Shown here piece by piece: positions 1 through 11,969 of a stretch of DNA of 64,000 nucleotides; position 1 is the stretch's first letter; the number at the start of each line of letters is the position of its first letter. This DNA is from Saturnia japonica (Eukaryota; Arthropoda; Insecta; Lepidoptera; Saturniidae), in NCBI GenBank assembly GCA_033032175.1, contig CM065325.1, positions 12,986,930 through 13,050,929 of the forward strand, read 5' to 3'. A model generated the notes under the pieces. That model was not told the DNA's origin and did no database searches. It saw only the letters and a list, made by a program, of their open reading frames with translations. A program made the translations under genes and the position numbers.

Positions 1-155
1 TATAATAACCTTTTGACAGTAAGACTTGCTTGACATGGTCCTTGAACTTGTTGTCTGGCAAATAAGTAATATTCTTCGGGATCTTATTATAAAACCTGAC
101 ACTATTACCTAAAAAACTTTTATTGGACCTACTTAGTTTAAAACACGGTACTACT
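1..155 (-). pseudogene. C-terminal remnant of a non-LTR retrotransposon reverse transcriptase
   Basis: The minus strand reads open for about 50 codons and ends at the window edge. It contains SFLGNSVRFYNKIP followed by LPDNKFKDHVKQ, the pattern seen at the C-terminus of many insect non-LTR polymerases (a hydrophobic-Phe/Trp-Asn-x-hydrophobic-Pro box, then a Lys/Phe-rich helix). A stop lies just upstream at about 153-155. Only the tail is visible, so the clade is not assigned. The family call is inference from this motif. Confidence 0.5.
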
Positions 156-2543
156 AATTAATCTCTTGTATTATTTTAGTGTATATTATGTTATTGTTTA
201 TTGTAAAATTTCTAGGGCATCGGTTATGTAATAACTTTATTTGATCATAACAAGATACAAAAATATGATGCCTATTTCTAGGAAATACAATAGTTTTATT
301 CTTAATTAAAAAAACCTAGCGCCTGGTAACTAATCTTGATCATCCTCATAATCTGACAAGCTCCAGCCACAATGATCTTCTCATCGATAAGACTTGCCTT
401 GAACAATCTTGATCCAATATTAACGATATTCACGTTGCGATGCGGCTCCAGCAAGAATCATCCTTCAAGTTCATCGTTGTCTGTTTATATAGCTCGTGGG
501 CCCCAGAGCACGATTACTGTTAGAAAAATATTTTCTTATCTAACATGGTTTTATACAAATTAATAAAACCTTTAGATACATAGTTCGATTTTGAATAAAA
601 GAGTAGAGAGTAAAAGATTTCAAATAATTAATAGAAAAATTAATATTTGAAAAGAATCAGAGTAAAGTAGATTAGATTAGAAATAGAAGAGTAAGATTGT
701 TTATTATATACATAATATAGTAAAAATTCGGTTGAGACGTTATAATTTTTAATATTTAATATAAAACTAGTTTTCCTAAAGACAATATTATAATTAACAT
801 GGGTAAAATACCCCATGTTAAAACGACAAATACCTACTGAAGATTAAAATGATTCTACCGGAGAAGTATCACCTGAACTTTATAAATATAATATAAATAA
901 AATAATTTGTCCTATTTTCACATAAGAAAACTCGATTCTCTTTCATTTTTCTATTCTCGATTTATCTTTTCCAAATTAATCTATTATATTATTTATTAAT
1001 AATGCATAATAAATACGATATAACTGAGAACTTTAGCTTTATTCAACATTAAAATGGCACGTATTAAAATCAAAACATGACAGATAAAATCTAGTGACAA
1101 CGTTTGTCAGTTATACATAAATAAGTCTATGGTTAATCTATGAAGTTCACATCAATTAATCTATGTTATTTTAATAGTCTAACACGACAAACCTTTTCAT
1201 TAACGAGACGTCTCTAATTATTTGTCGAAACACACACCTACCTACCCGTCGCCTCCAACCACGACGCGCATTTCTAGTTTGACATGTACACGTATGTGCC
1301 TACTCGTAGATTGGCAGCAATGGTGGCAGAACTAACTGGTAATGACAATAACAAGTAGAAAAAATTGAAGATATCCGTTCTGTAGCTGTTTTTTATGTTT
1401 ATTCCATAGATTATGGTTTATTTATACTATTGTATTAAAATAATAAAACATGTAAAGCAATAATTTTATATTTGACATCTCTGTTTTTTTCATAATCAAT
1501 GACAACCATCTCACGGAGGTTTAATGCCCTTTTTAAAAAAAAAGAGATATCACACCGCTCTGTCTTCGCCCCCGCACCTCACCTCTCCTCACCATCGCAC
1601 CACACCGACCTTCGCCACTCGTCGCCTCTTTCCCACTCACACCTCTGCCCGTCTCGCTCTACACTCACGACACCTCACCGCCCGTCTTTTAAAATAGTTG
1701 CGTTACAATTGACTTTAGCTGGACTTTAGAGTATTTGATTTATATTATTGACTTTACTTGTTAGAGTTCCGTAGTCAATAAAGTCTGTCTGCGGCTTATC
1801 TCAGAGATTCTTAGTACAAGAAAGCTGTAGTTTCGTATGGATATGCATATTATCCACGCCGACAGTGTTAAAATAAAATCTTGAAAAAAAAGAGTACCAG
1901 AAAGTTAACGAATCGAGAGATCGATGCTGGCCGGATGTCGTTAAAAGGAGATGACCCAGAGATAGTTCCCCGTCTTCACGGTAAGACAAAGATATGTTAA
2001 AAAGAAATTTTACCGTTAAACAGTGACTCCGAAGCTTTTTTCTTGTTTCTTTTGTGGAAAGGAGAGGGGAGAGTAATTTGGAAAAGTAAATAAAAAGGAA
2101 AGCACAAATTCCATTGAAAACAACTTGATGAAGTGAAACAAGTACTTACTAAGTAAATATAAACTTGAACCATATTAAATTATGGAAAAATAAAATCATC
2201 AAATAAAACATCCTTAATAATAATAACTCCTTCTCCAGTTAACATTGCCAGTTTTTAGATGCTATAAGCTGGTAAACCGCGAACTCAATTAATGTGGAGT
2301 CGAGGAAGTTTCGAGGAAACGACTTAGAATATGGGTGTATCACACAAAAAGCCCCCCTCTGTCTGCATTTTTGCAGCATTGTCGGTCTTTTTTATTCGTT
2401 TCCTAAGTCACGGTCATTTTAACATGTTATCTAAAATATTTATTCTATAGTTTATGTTATATTTGTTTTTATATATAACTAATTTCGTCGTACGTTCCAT
2501 ACATGATACATATACCTAAAATATTACTAAATTATTAGTAACT
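156..2543. other. gene-free AT-rich stretch
   Basis: I see no supported gene here. A pyrimidine-rich tract runs from about 1555 to 1690 and is followed by AATAAA near 1778, but I find no coding or splice evidence around it. On the minus strand, 310-520 shows partly open frames broken by stops, possibly an old retroelement, which I could not identify. Confidence 0.4.
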
Positions 2544-2544
2544 T

Positions 2545-2825
2545 GTTGGTTACTATGTACTTGGTTTCACCCGTGTTAATTTTATACAACAAACTTCGCC
2601 AATGCTCCCGTATAGGCAATTTTTTATACTTTGTTTAAAACTATCGACATTTTTATGAATAATTAATTATATTTTCAAATTATAATATAGCCTATGTTAC
2701 TCGCCGATACTGTAGCTTTATATTGGTAAAAGAATTTTTAAAATCGCTCGAGTAGTTTTTGAGTTTATCTATTACAAACAAAAAATCAAATGTTTCCTCT
2801 TTATAATATAGGTATAATATAATAA
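2545..2825 (-). mobile_element. Helitron-like repeat, family H3, degraded copy
   Basis: Read on the minus strand this has the same layout as the copy at 58930-59197: a GAGGAAA/GATTTTTTGTTTGTAAT start, the phrase AACTCAAAAACTAC, then AGTAACATAGGCTATAT, and an end containing ACACGGGTGAAACC. The terminal CTAG is degraded here. It carries no coding capacity, so it is a non-autonomous copy. Confidence 0.55.
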
Positions 2826-2891
2826 TACTATTACTTCGCTTGCGTCATAGTTGAGTTAGGTACCTATGTCTCATGATTTTTACTTTTTTTT

Positions 2892-3010
2892 TATCGTTAT
2901 AGGTTCAGCGTTGTGACCACAATCTCTCCTGATCTTGAGTAACGATGTGGCCCAAGATGGTAGCTTGCTAATCCTAGTGAAAGACTAGATCTCAACTGCA
3001 GCTGCCGGAA
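2892..3010 (-). mobile_element. SINE-1 fragment (tRNA-derived SINE, 3' part)
   Basis: The bases CTGATCTTGAGTAACGATG, then GTGG.CCAAGATGGTAGC and CTCAACTGCAGCTGCCGG, match on the minus strand the body of the fuller plus-strand SINE at 48345-48600. The tRNA-like head is missing. Confidence 0.5.
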
Positions 3011-3059
3011 CACACCTTCCTAACTGAATTGCTAAATACCAATTTTCTTAGATCTATCT

Positions 3060-3204
3060 TTAAAAATGGCGAAGGAGTTTTTGGCGGGATCTTGAAGTGA
3101 CATGTTCTGGTTATTATTTTACTTACGTTTGGACCCAATATTATGTGATATTTTGGTGGCGTTTTACGTAATATAGTTTGGTTTTTATGCATAAGTGAAG
3201 TGAA
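3060..3204 (+). repeat. dispersed repeat E, copy 1
   Basis: This shares GAGTTTTTGG, GGATCTTG and GGTGGCGTTTTA..C.ATATA.TTTGGTTTTT with 55335-55480 in the same orientation and spacing. It abuts the SINE that starts at about 3205. Its nature is unknown; it may be the tail of a LINE. Confidence 0.45.
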
Positions 3205-3480
3205 CAGCCTCGTTAGCCTAGTGGTCGTAAGCGCGACTGCTGTGAGTGAGGTCCTGGGTTCGAATCTCAGGCCGAGCAAAGTGTTACTGGGTTTTTCCTA
3301 TGGAAATTCTCAGTAGCAGCTCGGAGTTTGGTTTCGTGCCTGATTAATGGGAATAGGCTTGCCCCCTATTACATGGGACTTAAAAACATACTCGGCGAAC
3401 TGTGGGTGACATTAGTACACCTCTGCCTAGCCCTTGACACTGTAAGGCAAGCGACCTTACGCCGATGATCCAGGGCATGC
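3205..3480 (+). mobile_element. SINE-2, tRNA-derived SINE
   Basis: The head is tRNA-like: an A-box-like TTAGCCTAGTGG at 3213-3224 and a B-box GGGTTCGAATC at 3256-3266, spaced as in a tRNA gene. The body continues with CAGTAGCAGCTCGGAGTTTG and CATTAGTACACCTCTGCC. Minus-strand copies lie at 24580-24815 and 57725-58050. The internal polymerase III boxes are what allow such elements to be transcribed. It cannot be a functional tRNA gene because the acceptor end runs into repeat sequence. Confidence 0.75.
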
Positions 3481-4274
3481 ATTTTTGCACCTGTCATTAA
3501 TCCATCACCAATTAGCCTTCTAATAAGTACATAAATAACATTTTTATGTTTGTAACAACTCCGGTTTTCTTTTTCTGGAAAATCAATGACGTTTTCGCGG
3601 TGTACCGGCTTGAGGCGCGGCGCGCACTTTGCGGGCCCCTGAAGTAGTTATCAATTTTGTTTTAATAAAACTGCATTATCTATTTTGATTTAAGTACATA
3701 ATTCACAGAAAGAAATAAAATAAATTTAAATGAATATAGATGTTCTAATTATCATTACTTAAATTCGTTTTATAAATTCTTCAAATAGTGGTAATGTTTT
3801 GAGTTTTATAATAGAATCCACAACGATTAAGTTTCGGTTTTTGATAGTCATCCCCATGTTGGTAATTTATGATCCCTTCACCTGCTTCGACAAATTTACC
3901 AATCACGTTATTCGAGACAACGGTTTAATACATACAGGCGAAACATATAGGTAATTTTCTTCTTGTTTTTTAAATTTATATTTATTTTATTTGGACTTTC
4001 AACAGTATTATATGTAGATACAATTGTTATAGTACAGGTATAATCAAAAAGTACAGCCAATAGACCCGGCCCACCAATCAGTGATATTTTATAAAATGTA
4101 ATTGGGCCCGTTAAACGTAAGCTAGACTTATTATGACATTTTGTTATATTATTATTGTGGTCGCACACTTTTCATATTCATATCATCCAATTTCAAAATA
4201 ACTTTTTAATAATTTTTTTACATAAATGTTGAAATAAATCAAACTCTTGAGCACTGTTTGTACTTAGTTTTCAT

Positions 4275-4920
4275 TTAATGGAGATATGATACTCCATTTG
4301 GGATGCAATATACATCTATATTCATCTGATCAGACAATGGTTGTTTTTGGAAATTTGAGAAACATATTAAATCTTGGCCTTGGCCCTTAGTCTCGGGAGC
4401 TATAACGAAAACGATGTGTATATTTTCGGTCCCATTGACAACTTGTTTCGTGACTTTAATGCAACTAATGACTTTATGAGGTCGCGATTCATCGTTGGTT
4501 TGGAGATACTTTTGCAAAGCCTCCTCGGCCAGTTCTTTATAGTAGGGATCATTGCGGTCTTTTACTCTTTGCGGCTCTGTTGAGTTATTCGATGATTCAT
4601 CATTACAGGATGACATCTTACTCGAAGAAATCCCAAAATCGATTTTGGTTTTGGCACCAGTGACAACTTGAATGTTAAATTTTTCACCTTTTATGATTTT
4701 GCCAGATGTAAGTAAGACCTTCTGTAAGACAAATAAAATATTTTTAGTTTAATTGTGTTAGATTTTACAATAAACTTCCTAAGTTCGTTACCGATTTTCC
4801 GGATAATAAGTTCAAGACTCATGTTAAGCGTATTATTATAGGGTGGATCATTACGTGAATAACGGTGATATCTGGATGTGACTCCGTATCTGTATCTACA
4901 GCCACTAAAAGTTATAATAA
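4275..4920 (-). CDS. cystatin-like protein, 3' portion (two exons, join 4769-4920 and 4275-4721)
   Basis: The last exon (4721 down to the TAA at 4275-4277) encodes a cystatin-like domain. A helix YYKELAEEALQKYLQ is followed by KVISCIKVTKQVVNG, where QVVNG stands for the QVVAG protease-binding loop, then NIHIVFVIAPE and a C-terminal strand pair with two cysteines (ICFSNF, VYC). The same exon starts with the end of a preceding domain (KVLLTSGKIIKGEKFNIQVV). An upstream exon at 4769-4920 supplies that domain's helix (RNDPPYNNTLNMSLELI). The two exons join in phase 0 across a 47-base intron (GTAAAA...TTACAG). This suggests tandem cystatin domains, the first degenerate. Cystatins inhibit papain-like cysteine proteases. 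The start and signal peptide lie in exons I could not find. I saw no AATAAA close downstream on this strand. The terminal exon is fairly secure; the upstream exon and its short intron are less so. Confidence 0.55.
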
Positions 4921-5041
4921 CTGCAAACAATAAGTATGTGTAGTGTAAAAGAAAATAAAAAATATGTTGATACATCCAGTCGAGTTTCTTGCCAGGTGTT
5001 CTAGTGACACGGATGTTTTTCAAACCGGTGAAGTGGATTTT

Positions 5042-5142
5042 TTTCTTTTTTTCTGACTGACTATACTGTTAGCCTTATGGGCCCTGGAGCCTCTGACGGC
5101 TTTTACAGCTTAACCGGACTTGGCCGGTGGAGTGGCAGTGTA
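5042..5142 (-). mobile_element. short retroposon S, copy 1
   Basis: Read on the minus strand this begins with CCGGCCAAGTCCGGTTAAGC, passes through GGCTCCAGGGCCCATAAGG and CTAACAGTATAGTCAG, and ends in an A-rich tail. The same roughly 80-base unit, flanked by a 13-base target duplication, sits at 57857-57935. Confidence 0.5.
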
Positions 5143-5145
5143 TTG

Positions 5146-8100
5146 ACATTCATAAGTGCCCCAAGGCTCTGTGTAGCTCTGAGTAAGTCGAGTCATTGAG
5201 ATCCTATTTTATCTTTCCACCAAGAAACTGTTAAATATAATTCTAATTTAAAATCTTAAATAAGAAATGAACCTGCTGCTCCCGTTGGTTAAGCAAATGC
5301 TAAGTTGGACGCGTTTTCTTTTCTTCGACAAAAAAACTTTTCATTACTACGAATCTAATGCAGATCCTATTCTAGATATTTTTGAAATCGTTCATATCAC
5401 AACTGATCAGCAAAAATAAACAATTATCACAAAAGGGCAGATATTATGACTGATTATTTTTGGGCTCTTGATTTGTGAGTATAAGCAAATTATTATACCT
5501 AAATTGCAAAATACCTGTAACTCAGAATTTGAATGTTACTCTTAATAATTTATCTACAGAGTTATCTATAAATGTAAGGTTACACAGCTAACGGTTTAAC
5601 ACAAGACTGCCCAAACCCAGGCCTGCGAGCCATAACGTTGAACATTCACATCCAAATGTTCAAATAATACCAATTTTATTTATTTATTTATAATTTAAAA
5701 AAACCAGCAAGATTTCCACCAACCGAAACCGATTAAATATTCATATCCATACCCAGATCCGAAAGAACATCCGTAATATCCCAACTATTTATAACTGAAT
5801 CTATCATGGCTGTAACCTTCAAAATTAATTAAGGTATACATACTTGCGCTATCGTTTGATATTAACATCAATTTCTTGATTATCAATCTGTTATCAATTT
5901 TAACCTCGTCTAAATTTGCTGATATATATAATTACTTATTTACATAATAATTATAATAGGTATATATAAAATAATAGAAAATACAGCCAATGGTAAAATA
6001 TTATGAAATAAAATAAATATCTACTTACCGCTTTTAAGACTAGTTCTTTGTAGTGTGTTGTTACAAATATTTAATTCATTCTATCAACACTCGTCACTCC
6101 ACACTGTTTTGCAAACTATTGCTCATTCATGACTCATCTGCCAATCACTCATTCGCTATCCTTATCTTTTTTTTTGGCTCTCGTACCTACAGTACACCGT
6201 TCTACTTCACTCATCCATTTTATTTTATATTTTAATGTGTCTCTATGAAATGCATTTTATGGAATATTTTTATCCTTCAAATTATTTTAAATAGCCCTGT
6301 ATACGGTTTACACTACCATTAAAAATAATTTGAAGGATATTGTAATGTTGTATAGTTGTTATTGTTTAATCCAAACATTTTGCTACAAAAAGTTTTTTTT
6401 AAAATCGTATAGTTAAAATTCTGTAAAAAAATCTAAGAAATAGCTACTATTATAGACTTGAAATTCCTAATTTGTTTAAGTAATTATTATTTTTTTAATT
6501 ACCTCAGCCGTAATTTTAAAATAATTCAATGTCTAAAACCATTTGTTATTTACGTAAAAAAATTATATTTACAAAGAGGCACGGGAATAAGATGGATATT
6601 TGAAACTATTATTCATATTATAACCCTATGTATCTCTGTGAGATAAAAGCTGTGTAATATTTACGAGTATATAGTAGTAAATCGTGACCGAACTCTATAG
6701 ACTGAAATATCAACTTAAATTTTTTGAAATACCCATATTATCAACCGTAGAACATAATTTAAATGACGAGAAAGTAAAGCAATAAAAAAAACATTTTTTG
6801 GAGTTGATTTTTGTCGGGGAATCCTAAAAACGTGTAAATTTAACATATTTTCATGTGTATTTTTGTATTTTATTTTACATCAAAAGATATCGTTTTTGGC
6901 CACTCTAGCATACCTATAATTTTATTATAACTAGATTAAAAAAATCACGCATTAATTCCCATGGCCTGCAGTGTAAGTCTCAGTATGTGGGTTAGGGAAA
7001 AGTACATTTATTTATAGGAACTGTGAGTCGACGTGGATTTTAGTCACGTTTTGTAAATCACATGGCGTCCCAACGTGCAACGTGCCTACAAACTCAGAGC
7101 GGTAAACACGCGACCCTTCTGAAGTGCCCTAGGGCTTCTCCCAGCATTTAAATCAAGTTATGCAACTTTGAAACTTTCCACTACTTCTATTATAATCAAG
7201 CCATTTACAAAATAAATGAAGCCACGTAAACCAATGTTACGACTACCAGCTACATTTAATCAAATAGGTATTAATTTACTTAAAATACACAAATACCACT
7301 ATTGTTAGCACTCCCCTCCCCCAGAGATAGGTACATCTGTTTTTCATTCAAAATATTTTCTAGAGTACACTTATAATTGGAACTGCATTAATAGAATTTA
7401 ACTGAGAATTTACAAGGTTATGCTTGGCAACATTTAGCTTTACGTCAAAGTGACATCGTTTTTTCTTTTAGATGTGTTTTTCAAACAACACAAATTGGCG
7501 GTAAGTTATACATGACGGGCAGTCATTGGCATACGTGCTAATAACTTACTGTGTATATATTTTGATTGCTTTTTAAAATATGGTCTAATCTTACCGAAAA
7601 ATGTTAATAAGTAATGTCTCTCTCTCTCTCTTTATTATAATCTTTTTTACAATAATATTCCACGAATTGAAATGTTGGCAGTACTTAACATTGTATGTTT
7701 TTGTATGTGCCTATGATTAAATGTTTGTATGTGACTTTGTATGTTTGATCTGTGCTGACTTATAATGTCAAAAGTAAAACCAGGGAAGAAATATCTAAAA
7801 GGTTAGAAATGCAATGCCCAAAAAACCGCAGCTGTTAGGTACAATTCTCTGGGTGGTCGGACACGACAAATGGTCCAATAGTCTGACTGGATTGCGACTA
7901 CCATACATTAGGTATGATACCCGTCCCAGTAGCATCCTTTGGCGTGACGCGTTTCTGGTGGTATGGGTCGCGACACAATAAATTTCTATTGGTTTGCCGC
8001 GTTACGGTACCAGCCGGTGTATATTCAGTTTGTGGCCAGTACAATACATGTATATTTTTACCTATAATTTATATTTTATCAGTTAAGTAGCTAAGGCGTT

Positions 8101-8815
8101 AGTTTCTACGCTTTAGTTATTTAAATCCAGTAAAATTTGATTTTAGATTTTCTTTGCGGATATTAAAATTAAAATCTATTATATTCCATCAACTATGGAA
8201 TATCTATCATATACTTCCCGATAATCTTCATGATAATTGGTTAAGATTTTTTTTTGATGTTAGCTATTTTTTACCATTTCTAAAAGTTATATTGAAAATT
8301 CAAATAGCCTGTCAATTGAGTTAAATCCGGAAATACAAACAGACATACAACAGACAATTTTTTTTAAACGGATCGTGATCTTGTTCTTTACAAAGTATGT
8401 TTATCGGGAAATATGGAAAAAATTACATGTACATACAGAAATCCAGATTTATTAATATAGATAGTACAATATGTAGATGCTGATGCACTTCTCCAAAAGT
8501 AGTCCTGCGCAGCGGCCATGTGAGTGTATAAGGACTAGCGGCTGTTTTGGCTTCAGTGCAGTGGCCTGTGAACAGTTCGTGTGTGTTCTACTAGAAGAAT
8601 ACATTCTCTCATCACAATGCACGGTTATTTAGCGACCCACGGTCGACAACGTATTTTATAAAAGAAATATATCGTGTAAAATAGACTGAACTATCATACT
8701 CATACTGTTTTATAAAACAAAGACCACCGTCGTATCTGTTTGTTTATCTAAAGTAAGAATGAAAGAAAGATTTATTTGTAGCAAAGACATTTGAAACTAC
8801 AGACATTTAAAAATA
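5146..8815. other. gene-free AT-rich stretch
   Basis: I see no supported gene. Small items: a 17-bp perfect inverted repeat at 6272-6288 / 6322-6338 and a (CT)n run at about 7616-7632. Upstream exons of the minus-strand cystatin-like gene should lie to the right of 4920, but I could not recognise them. Confidence 0.4.
6272..6338. repeat. inverted repeat, 17-bp arms, 33-bp loop
   Basis: ATCCTTCAAATTATTTT (6272-6288) is the exact reverse complement of AAAATAATTTGAAGGAT (6322-6338). The similarity continues for one or two bases beyond the arms. It could be a small MITE or a hairpin; no target duplication is evident. Confidence 0.7.
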
Positions 8816-9033
8816 CTAGCAATCGCCCTAAGCTCGAAATTCGACCAGCGACTTTTTGATCATAGACTATTTTCTGTTTGACATTTGCAGTATTCATGAA
8901 CCTAAACAATGAGTATTATCTACATCACTTGCTGTCACTTTTCGTAGAGTGACAATGTCAAAATTTTGGGGGGTCTAAGTTCAATGGCACTGGTCGGTTT
9001 AGGATTCGCAGTATTAATCTATTTTATTTAATA

Positions 9034-10318
9034 ATAGGTCTTTACCTATGAAATTGCCGTTTTGCAGTACTGGCCATTTGAAATCAATATAATTTTTGTT
9101 TGGCTAAGAATTCTAATTTCAAATTAATTTTATTTTAAAAACATGGAATTCTTTTTCCAAAAGTAGTCATTTGTTTATTGATTAGTGTTATATTTTCATC
9201 GCATATCAATCTTTTTTGTCATCATGGATACGTTAAAAATTCGAGTAATTATGAAATATGAGTACCGTCGTGGCAGCAACGCGGCACAAGCGGCACGCAA
9301 CATCAACGACGTTTACGGAGCTAACACTACAAACCAACGAACCACCTGTTATTGGTTTGCTCGCTTCCGTTCTGGGAATTTCGACCTGAAAAATGAACCT
9401 CGCGGTCGTCCGAAGACTTTGGTCGACAATGACAAATTAAAGGCGATTGTGGAAACTGATGATACACAATCTACGGCTGAATTAGCAGCAGCTTTCGACG
9501 TTAGCCTCAAAACAATATTGGTCCATTTGCGTCAAATTGGCAAGGTAAAAAGCTTGACAAATGGATGCCCCACGAACTCAATGATCGCCAGCGCGAAGTA
9601 CGCGTCGAGACGTGCCTTGCACTGCTCAACAGACACACAAATGAAGGAATTTTGAACCGCATTGTTACCTGCGATGAAAAATGGATTCTGTTTGATAACC
9701 GCAAGCGCTCAGCAAGTTGGTTGGATCCTGGTTCAGCACCTAAACAATGCCCTAAACGAAAACTTACCCCTAGAAAAGTGATGGTCACTGTTTGGTGGTC
9801 TAGCGCCGGTGTGATTCATCACAGCTTCTTACCAAACGGGGTGAGCATTACTGCAGATGTGTACTGTGAAGAACTGAACATAATGATGGAGAAGCTGGCA
9901 CATCTCCAACCAGCATTGGTCAATCGCTCGTCTCCGCTGCTCCTGCACGACAACGCGCGACCTCATACTGCACAGCAGACGGTCTCCAAGTTGCAAGAAC
10001 TGGGGTTGGAAGTTCTCCGTCATCCGTCCTACTCACCAGACCTTGCGCCTACAGACTACTACTTTTTCCAGAATTTGGCTAACTCCTTGGCGGCAAAAAA
10101 ATTCAATACCCGAGAGGCAGTACAAAATTCCTTTGAAGAATTTGTTGCCTCCCATCCAGCTGATTTCTTTAAGAAGGGCATCAATAAACTGCTACTGCGC
10201 TGGCAAAGATGCATTGATTGCATGGGTGATTACTTCGATTAATACAAATAAAAAATACAGGAAAAAATTCGTTTAAATTTTATCATACAAAACGGAAATT
10301 TCATAGGTAACGACCTAA
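9034..10318 (+). mobile_element. mariner transposon 1 (cecropia-like), full length
   Basis: Terminal inverted repeats of about 30 bp (TAGGTC.TTACCTATGAAAT) lie at both ends. The target dinucleotide TA is duplicated at 9032-9033 and 10319-10320. The element is 1285 bp and contains one broken transposase gene. Removing it and one TA restores the Helitron sequence seen uninterrupted at 49724-50088, which confirms the boundaries. Confidence 0.9.
9224..10242 (+). pseudogene. mariner transposase, one frameshift
   Basis: Mariner transposases cut and paste the element through a D,D34D catalytic triad. The N-terminal part (9224 to about 9553) carries the paired helix-turn-helix region that binds the terminal repeats. 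At the A-run of about 9547-9551 one base appears lost, and the frame moves to the reading frame open to 10242. All three catalytic aspartates survive: TCDEKW (codon at 9673), LLHDNARPH (9949) and SPDLAPTD (10054), with exactly 34 residues between the second and third. The C-terminal GDYFD is intact. The start at 9224 was chosen over the upstream in-frame ATG at 9185 because homology begins there. The lesion means this copy makes no full protein. Confidence 0.88.
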
Positions 10319-10569
10319 TATATGAGTAATAGATATTATAGATAAATTTTAGCTTTCTTCACTCCTTCATATAAACTTTAACCATGCCAAATCTCAGTCC
10401 TCTGTGCACGCAATACGCTTAAAAAGGGGTAGAAAGCTTTTGCTTCACGTATTAATATAATGATGATATTATACAATTACTTACATAAACAAAAATCAAA
10501 TGCCAATGCTTCATAACGGTCACAGCTAACCATAAATTATGGTTATTAATAACCAGCGCTGGTCTTCAG

Positions 10570-10820
10570 ACACGAATTTGAATACGGTAAACTCAAAAAC
10601 TACCAACGGATTTTCACACGGTTTTCATCAATGGACGAATTGATTCATGTGATAGGTTTAGTTGTATAATTCATTATGGATTTCGTGTAAAATGGCTGAA
10701 ATATGAAGATGATTGTTAAATCATGCCGACCGGGAGCTTAAATGGCGTGCGCCGCGTAAACCAACAGAGTTATTATACGTATTACTCTGGTACCCGTGCG
10801 AAGCCGGGGCGAGTTGCTAG
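10570..10820 (+). mobile_element. Helitron-like remnant ending in CTAG
   Basis: The end reads CGTGCGAAGCCGGGGCGAG and then TTGCTAG. This is the GC-rich hairpin and CTAG terminus common in lepidopteran Helitrons (compare 53120-53147). The 5' limit is uncertain. Confidence 0.4.
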
Positions 10821-11426
10821 CTGTTTATACTTTGAATAGTGTAGGACGGTTGGAATAGGGAAGGTCAGGCGGTACGCGGACGGCGCGGCGCGGCACATTG
10901 AGGTCACGGAATTAGGTCGTCGGGTGCATTTCGCGAATGGGGTTCACTCACCACAATATTCTATGTATTATATAATATACATCTTTCAATGTGTCTGGTG
11001 TTTGTCTTGTTGTTTGAATTCTACCACTCAAGTTCACACTTACATTGAAAATGTATTAAAATATTTATATAACTTAATTAATTTTAGCCGAAGTGTGAAA
11101 AAGTCGTGCTGGTTGAGTGGTTTAGACCATTGCTGTGGATTATATCAATTCGATGTTTTCAGGTTCAAACCAGGGCATGTACCAATGATTTTTTCATACA
11201 TTTACTAATTCGAATCGGTGACACTGTCTGCTGACGGTGAAGGAGAAAGCTATACGTTTGAAAAATGTTCTTGTAATGTGGGAATAAATAGAACTGTTGG
11301 ATTCTCGGCGTTTAAAATCGACAATACGTCGCGTCGTGGGCTGGGATGGCGTGGTAATTAAGCGCGTATCTTCTCTTAGAACTTTGTCCAGCAATGTAAC
11401 ACTTTCAGACTTATATTATTAGATTA

Positions 11427-11645
11427 TTAGCTGTGGCCCTCGGTTTCACCCGTGTTAATTTTATCTGACAAACACCGCACCGCCAACGCACCCGTGTAGT
11501 CTATCCTAATTGTTCTTCCCGCAAGTACAAATAATTTTAATTTTTAATTATCTCCTGAACTATGTGTCCAAATAACATACTATAAATGGCAAAATTTTAC
11601 TTCATAAAATTGTTTTTAATATGAAATAACTTTTGTTCGTACGGT
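11427..11645 (-). mobile_element. Helitron-like repeat, family H3, 3' part
   Basis: This matches 34684-34905 closely in the same orientation: GGTTTCACCCGTGTTAATTT, TATCTGACAAACA, CGCACCCGTGTAG and CTATGTGTCCAAATA. The terminal CTAG is mutated to TTAG, and the 5' half is missing. Confidence 0.6.
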
Positions 11646-11969
11646 TCAATTGTATATCTGTAGAGATTGTAATTGTAGAGTACTGTGTACAATAGTCTTG
11701 CTCGCATAGTCAGTGTTCTGCTAATAGATTGCCGGCAAGTTTTATGCGCTAACCATTGTTAGTACTGACAATGCAAATTACGTAAATGATCCCATTAGTC
11801 TATTAATTATCATTATAAAAATACAGTTTATTTAGCAAAGAAGAAATATATAAAGTAAGTTCCCCCCCACCAACTACCAAACTAGACTACAAATAAAATT
11901 AGAAGAATTTGGGTGCATGCTTGTATGTACACGTGACTCGTATGAGTGTTGGGTATTTGGTATTTGAGT

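Larger units (their letters stand above)
8816..10463 (-). mobile_element. non-autonomous Helitron H1, copy A, interrupted by a mariner
   Basis: On the minus strand the element starts with TC near 10463 (preceded by A) and continues ATTAATACGTGAAGCAAAAGC. It ends with CTAG (8816-8819 on the plus strand) followed by T. Upstream of that end is a hairpin-forming stretch around GGTCGAATTTCGAGC. These are Helitron hallmarks: A|TC start, a 3' hairpin, CTRR|T end and no target duplication. Without the mariner it is about 361 bp, like the 365-bp copy at 49724-50088. It has no coding capacity. Confidence 0.8.

Noticed and set aside
1499..1729. 76-codon ORF rich in Ser, His and Pro
   Set aside because: It follows from a pyrimidine-rich tract; there is no domain, splice or regulatory context.
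3205..3280. Possible tRNA gene (A-box and B-box present)
   Set aside because: The tRNA-like part continues into a body repeated at 24580 and 57725, so it is the head of a SINE.
4691..5023. 110-codon minus-strand ORF as an independent small membrane protein
   Set aside because: It reads through intron sequence on both sides; only 4769-4920 fits as an exon of the cystatin-like gene.
9507..10276. Minus-strand and third-frame ORFs over mariner 1
   Set aside because: They are shadows of the transposase frame, which has the D,D34D motifs.
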